Source: Drouetiella sp036703255
GTDB taxonomy: Bacteria; Cyanobacteriota; Cyanobacteriia; Elainellales; Elainellaceae
Length of the DNA stretch: 64,000 bases
NCBI GenBank assembly: GCA_036703255.1
Contig: DATNPL010000208.1
Span: 45,098 to 109,097, forward strand
Reading direction: 5' to 3'
The position numbers were made by a program, and so were the translations under genes. Numbering within the stretch: the first letter of the stretch is position 1; each line of letters begins with the position of its first letter. The notes under the pieces are model-generated. The model was given only the letters and a program-made list of their open reading frames with translations, was not told the origin of the DNA and did not search any database. Shown here piece after piece: positions 1 to 8,657 of the stretch.

Positions 1-3000
1 TTTTGAGAAAAGCGAAGCAAAAATGTTTACTAGTTAGAGAGCGTGCTAATACACGATCGCACTCCGCGATCGCCCTAAACAACGCTGGTGTATATCTTCC
101 CCAAAGCCACCAACGCTCTTTCCGCCGCCTTCCATCAGCCGTATTAATGTTAAGTTTTTCTCGTTCAGGTTTAACCTTACTTTCAAGAATCTCTATTAAA
201 TCAGGATATTTTCTCAATTCAGTCTCACTCATTTCACCAGTATTAATGACATACCGATGGTGAGCATGGGTTGGGCTGCTATTCACTTCCTCGCCGCCAA
301 TATAGGGAAAGATTCGTTCTTGATTGCGTGGATTTTTTCCAATTAAGTGATGCATTTCGGCAATGGGGGTGGCCTTCTCATTCGTGTCATCAAAGGTGAA
401 GCCCATTCCTAAAATATAGCTGCCAACAAAGCTCTTATCGGTATTTGCCAGCAATGTGCTGGGATTTTCACTACTACCTTTAGGAAATAGGAAGGCAGAT
501 ATTAGCGGAACTTTTTTACCGTCTAATATTTTGGTTTCTTTGTAGATTCCTTTGTAAACGTGAATCACGCTTACCACAACAGCCGCTTGTCCTATCCATT
601 TCACCCGTTTACGGGCGTTGTAGATCGTCCCGCCATGCTCACAAATCCAGCGTAGCCCTGTGCTGCGCGTATCGCCTTGGGCAATGGTGTTTGTGGCAAT
701 CAAGCCAAAACTGCCGTCCTGTCGAAGTAGCTCGTGTGCTCGTCGAAAGAAGTAGGCAACCAGATCCGAGTTGCCGTGTGACTCTGGATAGGATTCTTTG
801 AGCCAGTGCAGATAATTTTCGGTATGACCATTGGTGATCGTGTTTTTTCCTGCGAACGGTGGATTACCAATGATGCAATCGAACCCCGGATTCTCTCGTT
901 CAAATACTTCTAAAAATTCATCTTCCCAGTTGAACGGTATGACCGCATGTTTGCCAGTTCGCAACCGTTCTGAAATTTGCAACACTTCCGAAGCATTGAC
1001 CCAACCCGCTTCATAGCCGACCAGCTTGCCACCGTATTCCTGCTGTTTTTGCTGCCGCTGCTTGCGAGTTTTGCCCTCCAAGTCCGCCTGAATGATGGCA
1101 TCGGCAGTCAAAATTTCCCGTGCTGGGTTTACATCTAGCCGCTCTGCATCAAAAATCTTGAGCTTTGCCAGAAATTCCTGTAGCTTTGCATCCCGCTGCT
1201 TTTGGTTAACGCCCTCAAAAAACGCTGACACCATCAAATCTGACGCTAAGCGCGATCGCCAGAGCAAATCTTCTGACTCTTGCAAATAGAGCCTTTTGGT
1301 TTCCTCATCGGCATCCGTTTGGGTATCCGAATTCTGGATCTTCTGACGAGTAGTCAAAATTTGCTGCTTCTGTGCGTCAATTTCCAACTGACGTTGGTGG
1401 TTATCCAAGGTCAGTTGGTAAGAGGCTTGTCGATCGAACGCCAGAATTTGCTTTCTCGGTATCCCGACCAACGAATCCCCACACTTAAGCGCATGATCGA
1501 GAAACGTAAACGGCGATCGTTTTGACAACGTGAATAGCCACAGCGATAGCCGCGCCAAATTCACCGCAAAGGGGTTCTTATCCACCCCATACAAACACCG
1601 CTGCGCCACCAATCGCCGCGCATACAGCAAGGGTTCCTCACCGTCTGGCAGCGTTTCCGGCAAGCCATCCCGGTTCCATGCAGCTTCCACCGCATCTGCC
1701 AACTGGCGGCAGGCTTCCACCAAAAACGCTCCAGAACCCATCGCAATATCCGCCACTTTCAGCGACAGGATTTGCTCTGCTGACGGCTTGTCACCCAACG
1801 CTTCTAAGACTGGGCGCAAGGCAGTTTGAACGATTGGAGACGTAAGCGATCGCGGCGTATAGTGAGAACCCGATCGTCGTCGCTCCTCTCCTGGCTGTAA
1901 ATACAGCGACCCCGCAGGCAATAGATTTGGCGTGCGAGGCGATACCTTCCGCCCTAATGCCGCCACCACATCCACCGCTGTCTTCGCCGCCTTTAACTCA
2001 TTCAACGGCTTACCCGTTACCTTGCACGCTGACCACTCTTGCAAGCGTTTAGCACGATCGCCCGGTTTCTCTGCCAGCAGCGCCTCCAAATTCACCACCA
2101 CATGCTGCGGACGAACGGCGATCGCCACTCCCCCTGCCCGCTCAACCGCATAGCCCATAATACTTTCGTATACAGACCCGATTTGCTCAACTTCAAGCGA
2201 TCGATACGACAATCGCTCCCCATTTAGCATCAGCAGTCGATCCAGCAGCCGATACACCACACCATCGGGAATGCGGGGTGGCTCGATCGGTTCGCCAAGG
2301 GTAAAGTGAGTACCCTGCGATCGACCCTCTAAAAAGGTGTACTCATCGGGGTCAAACAACTGCCCATGCCGCGCTGGGAGATACTCCGAGGTTTCCCCAC
2401 CCCCGTCATACACCAGCCGAAACAAGCTCAACAGCCATGCCCACGCCCCATAGCGCTGATCCATTGTGTCCGGGTAATTCCCCGCATCGGCGCGGAGGTG
2501 CTCAAACAAGCCCGACACTGAATAATTGTGCTGATACAGGTCATCAGGCGGCATCAGCCCTTCATCTTCGGCATAGAGCAAAAATACCAGCCGCATCAGT
2601 GTTGTAATCAGCCCCCCGTAGATATGTTGCGGTTCACGGGTTGCCAGTTCACTCAATAACCTGCCATTGACCGCTGCATCTGCCATCTGAAAGCCACGCA
2701 GTAGTTCCCACAACGCATCCACAACCTGGTTTGCCAGCGCTGTTGAAACTTCTACTTGGTGCTTGCGACTCTCTTCCAACAAATTCGTCAGCCGCCGCCC
2801 TGGGTTCGCCGTAAAGACGCGGTAGGCAGACAGCAGCATGTCCATCGCGCCCAAAATCAACCGTCCCGACACCTCACACATCGCCTGCACCGGAAACGTT
2901 AGATGCCCCGATGATTCCCCTTTGGGCGCATACACCAACCGGATCTCCGTGCCATTGCACAAAAGCCCAACTGGAATGCCTGTCTCACGCAACAAGCGCT

Positions 3001-3472
3001 CAAACTTTGCCTGTGGACTAGCAGCCCATTTCCCCATTTTCTCGTGAGCCGCATCCACCTGATCCAGGTCTGCCCCCGGAGCAATCACCTGCACCAGCAT
3101 CAGCCAGCCACTGGTGTTTTGAGAGGCTTCGCCCTGAGCAGCCTGCACCGCATAGGTTGGCGCAAGGGTTTCGCCATAATCAGGCAGCACTACTTCCAGG
3201 TCTTGAAGGGCATCGCCACTGACCAAATCGCTCGGCTCCCAGCCCAGCACGTTTACTGTGAATGCCGGAAAATCAAAAATCCAGGCGCGGTCATCATCTA
3301 CCAACTGCAAATCGCGGCTGATGACCGACAGCAACGCTTGTTGCAGATCAACCACATTGCGATTCACGATCGCCTGTGCTTTCACCAATGCGGGTGGAGA
3401 CACCACCAAGCCCACAGGCTGAAGAAACCCTAACCACTCTTTGTGCCGCAAAATTTCGGGATCGATTGCCAT
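1..3472 (-). CDS. drmMI: DISARM-type adenine-specific DNA methyltransferase DrmMI, 3' end cut by window edge
   Basis: The frame is open from ATG 3472 to the left edge (1157 codons, no stop seen), so the C-terminus lies outside the window. The SAM-binding motif (DIAMGSGAF, residues ~575-583) and the N6-adenine catalytic motif (GNPPF, ~869-873) are both visible, with a long N-terminal region before them as in the large class 1 DISARM methylases. In that system the enzyme marks host DNA so that the DrmA/B/C/D proteins attack only unmodified phage DNA. The start is supported by an AGGAG 8 bases upstream that overlaps the helicase stop codon; the gap is 11 bp, so the two genes are translationally linked. 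A type IIG or BREX PglX-like methylase is the alternative, but the helicase partner and gene order favour DISARM. drmA, drmB and drmC are expected beyond the left edge and cannot be seen. Confidence 0.72.
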   Translation of the reverse strand, partial: MAIDPEILRHKEWLGFLQPVGLVVSPPALVKAQAIVNRNVVDLQQALLSVISRDLQLVDDDRAWIFDFPAFTVNVLGWEPSDLVSGDALQDLEVVLPDYGETLAPTYAVQAAQGEASQNTSGWLMLVQVIAPGADLDQVDAAHEKMGKWAASPQAKFERLLRETGIPVGLLCNGTEIRLVYAPKGESSGHLTFPVQAMCEVSGRLILGAMDMLLSAYRVFTANPGRRLTNLLEESRKHQVEVSTALANQVVDALWELLRGFQMADAAVNGRLLSELATREPQHIYGGLITTLMRLVFLLYAEDEGLMPPDDLYQHNYSVSGLFEHLRADAGNYPDTMDQRYGAWAWLLSLFRLVYDGGGETSEYLPARHGQLFDPDEYTFLEGRSQGTHFTLGEPIEPPRIPDGVVYRLLDRLLMLNGERLSYRSLEVEQIGSVYESIMGYAVERAGGVAIAVRPQHVVVNLEALLAEKPGDRAKRLQEWSACKVTGKPLNELKAAKTAVDVVAALGRKVSPRTPNLLPAGSLYLQPGEERRRSGSHYTPRSLTSPIVQTALRPVLEALGDKPSAEQILSLKVADIAMGSGAFLVEACRQLADAVEAAWNRDGLPETLPDGEEPLLYARRLVAQRCLYGVDKNPFAVNLARLSLWLFTLSKRSPFTFLDHALKCGDSLVGIPRKQILAFDRQASYQLTLDNHQRQLEIDAQKQQILTTRQKIQNSDTQTDADEETKRLYLQESEDLLWRSRLASDLMVSAFFEGVNQKQRDAKLQEFLAKLKIFDAERLDVNPAREILTADAIIQADLEGKTRKQRQQKQQEYGGKLVGYEAGWVNASEVLQISERLRTGKHAVIPFNWEDEFLEVFERENPGFDCIIGNPPFAGKNTITNGHTENYLHWLKESYPESHGNSDLVAYFFRRAHELLRQDGSFGLIATNTIAQGDTRSTGLRWICEHGGTIYNARKRVKWIGQAAVVVSVIHVYKGIYKETKILDGKKVPLISAFLFPKGSSENPSTLLANTDKSFVGSYILGMGFTFDDTNEKATPIAEMHHLIGKNPRNQERIFPYIGGEEVNSSPTHAHHRYVINTGEMSETELRKYPDLIEILESKVKPEREKLNINTADGRRRKERWWLWGRYTPALFRAIAECDRVLARSLTSKHFCFAFLK

Positions 3473-3483
3473 TGTTTTGACTC

Positions 3484-6400
3484 CTAACCCGAAATGGGGT
3501 GCAAATAGACGATGCCGACGGGTTCCACCCGTGTAGCTTTGACCTGATAAATCGCTTCAATGCGGGCAGGCTCACTGACAAGTTCAACTTCCAACGACTG
3601 TAAGCGCCGCTCCCAATGACGGCGGTCTGCCTCTAGCTGCTGTAACTCCGCCTCCGGAAACAGCGATAGCTGGCGATTGCCTGCGGTTTCTCCCTGCCGT
3701 TTGACAATGCGATCGCGCTGATCTTGCAAAATTGCCTGCATTTTTGCCGCCTCTTTTTGCCCCCGTGCTGTCAGCTTCTTCTGGGCACGTTCGGCAAGAG
3801 TCTCGGCACGACGATTCAGGTGGGGAGTCAATTCCTCTACGTCCTGAGCTGCCGCCTGACTGAGACGTTGCTGCATCGAGTCAGGTACTTGACGCAAATG
3901 GGGAGTTGCCAGGGATGTCTCCAGAACTTGCAGCACATTGTCCTTTTCGCCTTCGCCCAACGGACGCAGCTTCGATCGCCCCCGCGCCTCTGGAGAGAGC
4001 CACTCCGCTGCCACCGCAATCACTTCATCATGCAAACGAGACGCGCGATCGCCATACAGCGACAGCCGCCCCAACACAATCACGCTGGGAATGGGGCGAT
4101 CGGTCAGGCACACACAAGCACGAGTCAACTCATCATGTAGAAAACCCTGCGCCAAAAACCGCGACAGCAAGCGCTGCACAATCCGGTGTTCCAGATGTAA
4201 ATGCACCACCTCGCCATCCAACGACCCCGGATCGCGAAATACGACTGGGCGAATCGGAGACTCCCGTCGCCAGTCCCAGAGCTTTTGGCTGCGTTTGCGT
4301 GGCGCTCTCAAGGTATCTAGCGTTGTTGCCCAAGAAGGATCGGCACCAAACCGCTCATCTAGCCTGGGAAGATCCCATTTCGCGGTCGCAGGTTCATGTA
4401 CTGCCTCCTTGGGGTCAAGCGCCTGGAGGGAATTTGCCCCCAAAATTTCTAGCGAAGCAGAAATTGCATCACGGAAGTGGCGATCGTCCAACCCTAACCA
4501 TTTCTGCGATTCACTCAGCATCCCTTGCAGTAAGGCATTTTGCTGTTCTAGTTCTTGCCGTCGTAGCCGCACCTGCTCCAGTTCTTCAGTGATGATTTCG
4601 GTGTTAGGTGCTGTTGCATCGGCTTGCTCAGCGTTCGCGATCGCAGCTTCTAACTGCGCGGCTTCTTCATGTCGAATGCCGTTTGCTAGGAGCCGCGTGA
4701 CATTCCGCTCCAACACGGGCGATAGACTGCCCAACTCCCTTTGAATAATCTCGGTTTTTTTAACCAGCACATCCAGCACCCGATCTTCAGTCCGTTGGGG
4801 CAACACAAAGTAGTGACACCGCACAATGGGCGATCGCTGAAGTTTGCGGTCAATCCGTCCGTTTCGCTGTTCTAGCCTGGATGGATTGAAAGGAAGATCG
4901 AAATGAAACAAATCCGCACAGTGGTTTTGCAGGTTGATCCCTTCCCTTGCCGCATCGGTGGCAATGAGAATTCGCAGTGGATGTTTGGCAGGGTCACTGT
5001 TGAAAGCCAGCTTAATTTCTTCGCGCCGATCGTCCCCCATGCCGCCATGAAAAACACCAAGCCGATGATGCTCTTGCTCAGATCCCGCAATGATTGCCTG
5101 TAGTTGTTGCTGGAGATAGCGTTTGGTATCCGTGTATTCAGTGAAAATGATGACGCGGCGAGCGTTCCACCTTGCCCCCGCAGTCCCTAACTCAGGACAT
5201 TGGTTGTCTCGCATCCATGCCGCTAACTTCTGGATGCGAGGATCAGGTAAATGACGGACTGCGTTCGCAATCTCAGCCATCTCCTTCAGTAGCTCTAATT
5301 CCCGTGCCGATGGCATTGAGGCATCTTGCTCAGTTGCCGCCTTCATTTGGGCGTTTTCTTCCGCTTCTACCTCCTCTTCCGCAAGTTCAGCGCGATCGTC
5401 ATCGGCACCTGCCGCTTCCAGCAGTAGAGAAAATGGCTGGGTACTTTTGCCCTTGGAAACTGGAATAGATGAGGTTTGGCTGACTTGTTTGGCGATCGCC
5501 GTCTGATGTACCTTCAACGTGCGAGCAAAGGCTTCGATTGAGGAGAGTAGACGCTTTTGCAACGACAACAGCACCAATGCTGTCGCCCGTTGAGTCGATT
5601 TAGCAGCAGACTTCAGCCGTTCTTCTCGCAAATGGCGATACTCTTGCAACAGTCGCGACAGTTGCAGCTCTGGAGCTGTTTCCGGCAAGTCATCAATACT
5701 GAGGCGAACGACGATCCGCTCCGGAAAATCATCGCCAATCTCGCGGAGGTCGCTTTTCAGTCGTCGTACCATCACAGCATCCAGTGCTTTTCGGTTTCGC
5801 ACAGGCACACCTCGGCAAAACCGCTGTGGATCAAGGATTTCTAGCAAAGCCGCAAAGCTATTGGAGTGACCGTTATGGGGCGTTGCCGAGAGAAACAGCT
5901 TGTGTTCAAAGCGAGGCGCTAAATCCCGCACCGTGCGAGTCAGTTGAGAGTCGATCGCATACTTAGATCCACTGGCAGGGGCTGCATTATGCGCCTCATC
6001 CAGAATCAGCATGGCTCCAGCTGCAAACTCTCCCAGCCAATCCCGTAGCGGAGCCTCATAGGTTTCATCGCGCAGCAAAGCATGGGAAATAATGAAACGA
6101 GTGTGGGTCGTCCAGGGATTAATGCCATAGCCGCGCTCTCGTCGCCGACTGGCAACAAACTCACGATCCATAATCAAAAAGGTCAGTCCGAACCGACTTT
6201 CCATTTCTTCTTGCCACTGCCGCACCACCGAAGGCGGGCAAGAAATCACCACGCGTCGTACCTTCTGGCGCATCAGCATCTCACGCAGGATCAACCCCGC
6301 TTCGATCGTCTTGCCCAAACCCACATCATCAGCAATGAATAGCCCCACCCTGGGCATCAGCAACGCCTTCCGCAACGGCTCAAGCTGATAGGCTTTCACC

Positions 6401-6726
6401 TCAATTCCAGCTCGATAGGGAGCCTGAAACAGCTTTGGATCGGTTGAAGTCACACAACTCCACCGCAGCGTATACAGGTAAGCCGAGAACAGTTTAGGGT
6501 TGTCAAAGCCCCGTGCGGCGACAGATTCCCAAGAAGCTGTGCCAATATGACGGGCATCCACTTCGCGTTCCCAAAGTACTTCCAGCGCCTCGCCCAGGGC
6601 ATCATCATCCAGGCAAGCGAGACGAACTCGTGTATCCTCCTGAGGCGAACGCTTTGCTAAAACATCCTCGACCAAGTATTGACGGGAGCGAACGCGCACA
6701 ATGCTTCCAACTTCGACAACCGTCAT
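3484..6726 (-). CDS. drmD: DISARM SNF2-like helicase DrmD
   Basis: This is a 1080-residue superfamily 2 helicase of the SNF2/RapA type. The Walker A motif (GLGKT, 136-140), the DEAH box (243-246) and the SAT motif (280-282) form the first RecA lobe. The second lobe includes IIFTEY (~530) and ends in the motif VI region (EQRNGRIDR, ~640). A long C-terminal part rich in charged coiled coil follows. The N-terminus, with a VRVRSRQYLVEDV stretch, is characteristic of the DrmD family as I recall it. DrmD is the signature of class 1 DISARM, where it stands directly upstream of drmMI, exactly as here. The ATG at 6726 opens the operon, and a long inverted repeat lies 36-78 bp upstream. A generic RapA-like or type III restriction helicase is less likely. 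Confidence 0.75.
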   Translation of the reverse strand: MTVVEVGSIVRVRSRQYLVEDVLAKRSPQEDTRVRLACLDDDALGEALEVLWEREVDARHIGTASWESVAARGFDNPKLFSAYLYTLRWSCVTSTDPKLFQAPYRAGIEVKAYQLEPLRKALLMPRVGLFIADDVGLGKTIEAGLILREMLMRQKVRRVVISCPPSVVRQWQEEMESRFGLTFLIMDREFVASRRRERGYGINPWTTHTRFIISHALLRDETYEAPLRDWLGEFAAGAMLILDEAHNAAPASGSKYAIDSQLTRTVRDLAPRFEHKLFLSATPHNGHSNSFAALLEILDPQRFCRGVPVRNRKALDAVMVRRLKSDLREIGDDFPERIVVRLSIDDLPETAPELQLSRLLQEYRHLREERLKSAAKSTQRATALVLLSLQKRLLSSIEAFARTLKVHQTAIAKQVSQTSSIPVSKGKSTQPFSLLLEAAGADDDRAELAEEEVEAEENAQMKAATEQDASMPSARELELLKEMAEIANAVRHLPDPRIQKLAAWMRDNQCPELGTAGARWNARRVIIFTEYTDTKRYLQQQLQAIIAGSEQEHHRLGVFHGGMGDDRREEIKLAFNSDPAKHPLRILIATDAAREGINLQNHCADLFHFDLPFNPSRLEQRNGRIDRKLQRSPIVRCHYFVLPQRTEDRVLDVLVKKTEIIQRELGSLSPVLERNVTRLLANGIRHEEAAQLEAAIANAEQADATAPNTEIITEELEQVRLRRQELEQQNALLQGMLSESQKWLGLDDRHFRDAISASLEILGANSLQALDPKEAVHEPATAKWDLPRLDERFGADPSWATTLDTLRAPRKRSQKLWDWRRESPIRPVVFRDPGSLDGEVVHLHLEHRIVQRLLSRFLAQGFLHDELTRACVCLTDRPIPSVIVLGRLSLYGDRASRLHDEVIAVAAEWLSPEARGRSKLRPLGEGEKDNVLQVLETSLATPHLRQVPDSMQQRLSQAAAQDVEELTPHLNRRAETLAERAQKKLTARGQKEAAKMQAILQDQRDRIVKRQGETAGNRQLSLFPEAELQQLEADRRHWERRLQSLEVELVSEPARIEAIYQVKATRVEPVGIVYLHPISG

Positions 6727-7064
6727 CAGCCTTCACCCCAAAAAGACGCAGCAAAACGTCCCGCATTCATAACGCGTCACTTATGGTGAGCCGTTATAAA
6801 TGCGGAAAATCCAAGAATTAACCGTAGAAATTTGCAGACTAACCTGACGGCTCAATCACCCCGCAAAAGAGGCGTCGCCAGGTCACTTGTTTATAGATTG
6901 CCCTGCTTCTAATAAGCTCTAACGTTTCTTGAGATGGTTCGTCAGGGTCAAAAGCAGACACTTGGTCGAAACTTTACTTGAGAGAGTAAATCTGATGCTA
7001 ATGCTCACACTCTACTCTCAACATATTGCAATGCTTTGCCAACCTCAAAGACAGGGGCGAAGGG
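6727..7064. other. Upstream region of the DISARM operon, no gene
   Basis: I see no credible coding frame here. The stretch holds the promoter side of drmD, including the inverted repeat listed separately. It ends where homology to the NERD-helicase gene begins. Confidence 0.6.
6762..6804. promoter_or_regulatory. Long inverted repeat upstream of drmD, candidate operator
   Basis: The arms CGCATTCATAACG (6762-6774) and CGTTATAAATGCG (6792-6804) match in 12 of 13 positions. Inside the 17-bp spacer a second short pair, TCAC/GTGA, nests symmetrically. The repeat lies 36-78 bp before the drmD ATG, a natural position for a repressor site or a leader hairpin in a defence operon. No regulator gene is adjacent in the window, so the function is inferred from position only. 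Confidence 0.45.
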
Positions 7065-7140
7065 GCGATCGCTTAGACAGTCTTTCTTCAGATGTGCTGT
7101 GCTGAAAGTGGCCGCCCTATCTGGTCAGCAAGATAGCCAT
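7065..7140 (-). pseudogene. Wrecked 5' end of a NERD-nuclease/helicase gene
   Basis: Read on the minus strand from ATG 7140, the first 25 codons give MAILLT, R, stop, GGHFQ, then TSEERLSKR. These align with the intact gene at 16461 (MAILLTGCGNRFQK, then TPGERRLSQR). The eighth codon is a stop and the rest of the gene is missing. The sequence between this start and the neighbouring 7417 gene also matches the corresponding right-hand intergenic region, so this is the decayed outer end of an inverted duplication. Confidence 0.7.
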
Positions 7141-7339
7141 GCAAGATCGGAAGCCTTACCAGAAGATGCTGGACTCTCTCTACTCATCCCGATGGCACAG
7201 CATTCTATCTTAAAGGTAAGATTAGCTGTCGAATCTAGCGCTTTTGCAAGCGTTTAATTAGGCGCGATCAGCAATATGCAGGCGATCGAGCACAACTAAA
7301 ACTTGTCACCAACCTATGCTTCAACTAAAGATATAAAAA

Positions 7340-7382
7340 TTACCCAATCCATTGGTTCATTTAAAAGATCTCTGCATACAAT
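7340..7382 (+). promoter_or_regulatory. Conserved promoter-like block before the left 194-residue gene
   Basis: A TACAAT -10-like hexamer (7377-7382) sits in a block that is nearly unchanged in the right-hand copy (ATACAATGGGGAAATCGTGA). A GGTTCATTT stretch upstream is also shared, but the spacing to any -35-like hexamer (15 or 19 bp) is poor. The near-palindrome CCAATCCATTGG (7344-7355) may be an operator. Conservation between two diverged copies is the main support. Confidence 0.4.
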
Positions 7383-7416
7383 GGGGAAATCGTGATGGAT
7401 TCCTGGTGATTGAATA

Positions 7417-8001
7417 ATGGCAACTGCAACACTTAAACGGACAAGAGCTGGAAATGTTTCTAAGACAGCATTAGATCAAATAGGGTCTCTGCTACAAGAC
7501 TTGCCAGAAAAGTCTCAAGACCAGCTTTCCCTCCGGGATGCAGTGGCTCAACTTCAGGACAGGATTAAGGATGCTCTGACCAAAGGTTACAGCTATGAGG
7601 ATGTAGCCATTCTCTTGGCTGAACAAGAGATTGCTATTAGCCCCTCTACATTGAAGAACTATGTGCTGACTAATGGCAGTCGCACAGCACAGAAACAGAC
7701 ACCTGCCAAAACCAAAGCAAAACGGACTGCTAAAGTACCCAGCACTGAGCCGATCGCAGAAGTGATAGAGCCTGAGCTAGAGACAGAACAGCCAGAGACG
7801 ATCGTCTCTACTGAAACTTCAGCCGTGACTCAATCAACGAAAGGACGGCGTCAATCCCCACTTGTTACAGCACAGCCTGAAACAGAGACAGAGAAGCCCC
7901 AGCGGGGACGAGCTTCTAAAGCAACAGCATCTGCTCAGCCAACAGCTAGATCAACTCAGCGTTCTAGCGCGGCTAAAGGGCGAAAAGCCGCCAAAGCCTG
8001 A
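7417..8001 (+). CDS. Unknown accessory protein with basic Ala/Lys/Thr-rich tail, left paralogue
   Basis: The product has 194 residues and no recognised catalytic domain. The first ~90 residues form a helical region that includes LRDAVAQLQDRIKDAL and GYSYEDVAILLAEQ, then SPSTLKNYV. This pattern resembles small cyanobacterial plasmid or mobilisation-associated proteins with a putative helix-turn-helix (from memory, unverified). The rest is low-complexity, rich in K, A, T, E and P, and ends in a strongly basic GRKAAKA tail suggestive of DNA binding. A paralogue of the same length lies in inverted orientation at 15625-16209. The ATG at 7417 is preceded by a block conserved between both copies. 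A regulator or DNA-binding factor for the flanked module is my inference. Confidence 0.75.
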   Translation: MATATLKRTRAGNVSKTALDQIGSLLQDLPEKSQDQLSLRDAVAQLQDRIKDALTKGYSYEDVAILLAEQEIAISPSTLKNYVLTNGSRTAQKQTPAKTKAKRTAKVPSTEPIAEVIEPELETEQPETIVSTETSAVTQSTKGRRQSPLVTAQPETETEKPQRGRASKATASAQPTARSTQRSSAAKGRKAAKA

Positions 8002-8037
8002 CGCTGGTAGAGTAATCGGCTCAAAGTTCAAGCCATT

Positions 8038-8628
8038 TCAGAAGTCCTGCTTTCTGCCCGTAAATGGAGTGCCCCATAGCTCCCAATTCTCTTTGTTAAA
8101 GGGCGATCGCCACTTGGAGATAAGAGATGACTCGAGTTGTTGCCGGGGACGAGTGGCCACAGGAGCGTCTAACCAAAATGCCGTGCCCAGCTTCGTTGAT
8201 AGCCCCGCTTGATAATGCGCTTGAGCATAGTTGTCTAGGTAGCGCTTACAATCATGCTCTCCTTTCCAACGTTGCTCGGATTTTGCGGTTTCCCCCACAT
8301 ACAGCAACAGTGGCAACTCGTAGTCAATCACAAAGTAAAGAGCGGCAATCCCAGCATCAGTAGACTTCCATCGCCAAAACTCAACGTTTTGCTGGCGTAA
8401 GGCAAACGGGTCAAGGCTATCAGAGTTTTGTTGAGTCGACGCAGAGGGTAACTCAAACAGAGACTTCTGCTGTATGGGCGTCCCTATCTTGACCTGTTGC
8501 TGAAATGCATAGACCTGCTGCTTCCATTGCTCGATCGACGCTGCACTCATCTTCAGCGACTGAAGACGATGGAGCGGGAAGCGATCGGGTGAATGTCCTC
8601 CAGAGAATAAAGACAGTTGCTCAGTCAT
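8038..8628 (-). CDS. GIY-YIG-like nuclease family protein
   Basis: This 196-residue protein begins MTEQLSLFSGG. Its C-terminal half carries a degenerate GIY-YIG core: LLLYVGET stands for the YIG strand, then R/H residues (RWKGEHDCKRY), a glutamate in QQLESSLI, and the ending SPFNKENWELW. Such proteins cleave DNA, but the substrate is unknown here. A TTG at 8661 would add 11 residues and overlap the stop of the helicase gene. ATG 8628 gives a more natural N-terminus, though neither start has a strong ribosome site. It is downstream of and probably cotranscribed with the RecD2-type helicase, suggesting a nuclease-helicase pair. Confidence 0.7.
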   Translation of the reverse strand: MTEQLSLFSGGHSPDRFPLHRLQSLKMSAASIEQWKQQVYAFQQQVKIGTPIQQKSLFELPSASTQQNSDSLDPFALRQQNVEFWRWKSTDAGIAALYFVIDYELPLLLYVGETAKSEQRWKGEHDCKRYLDNYAQAHYQAGLSTKLGTAFWLDAPVATRPRQQLESSLISKWRSPFNKENWELWGTPFTGRKQDF

Positions 8629-8657
8629 AAAATCGGTGGGGTGAGGGATTCCGGCGC

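Larger units (their letters stand above)
7065..8001. repeat. Left arm of a diverged inverted duplication
   Basis: This arm contains the NERD-helicase remnant, the divergent intergenic region and the 194-residue unknown gene. The same order in opposite orientation is found at 15625-16536. Matching blocks occur in the coding parts, in the stretch ATACAATGGGGAAATCGTGA before the 194-residue gene, around TAGAGAGAGTCCAGCA before the helicase start, and around GATCGAGCA/AAAGATA in between. The arms have many substitutions and small indels, so the duplication is old or was assembled from related copies. Confidence 0.7.

Noticed and set aside
3724..4744. Several long plus-strand open frames inside the drmD gene
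   Set aside because: They are antisense shadows of a well-supported helicase and have Ser/Arg/Cys-rich composition typical of reverse frames.
7036..7257. Plus-strand open frame of 73 codons
   Set aside because: It is antisense to the NERD-helicase remnant and its leader; no ribosome site and no family resemblance.
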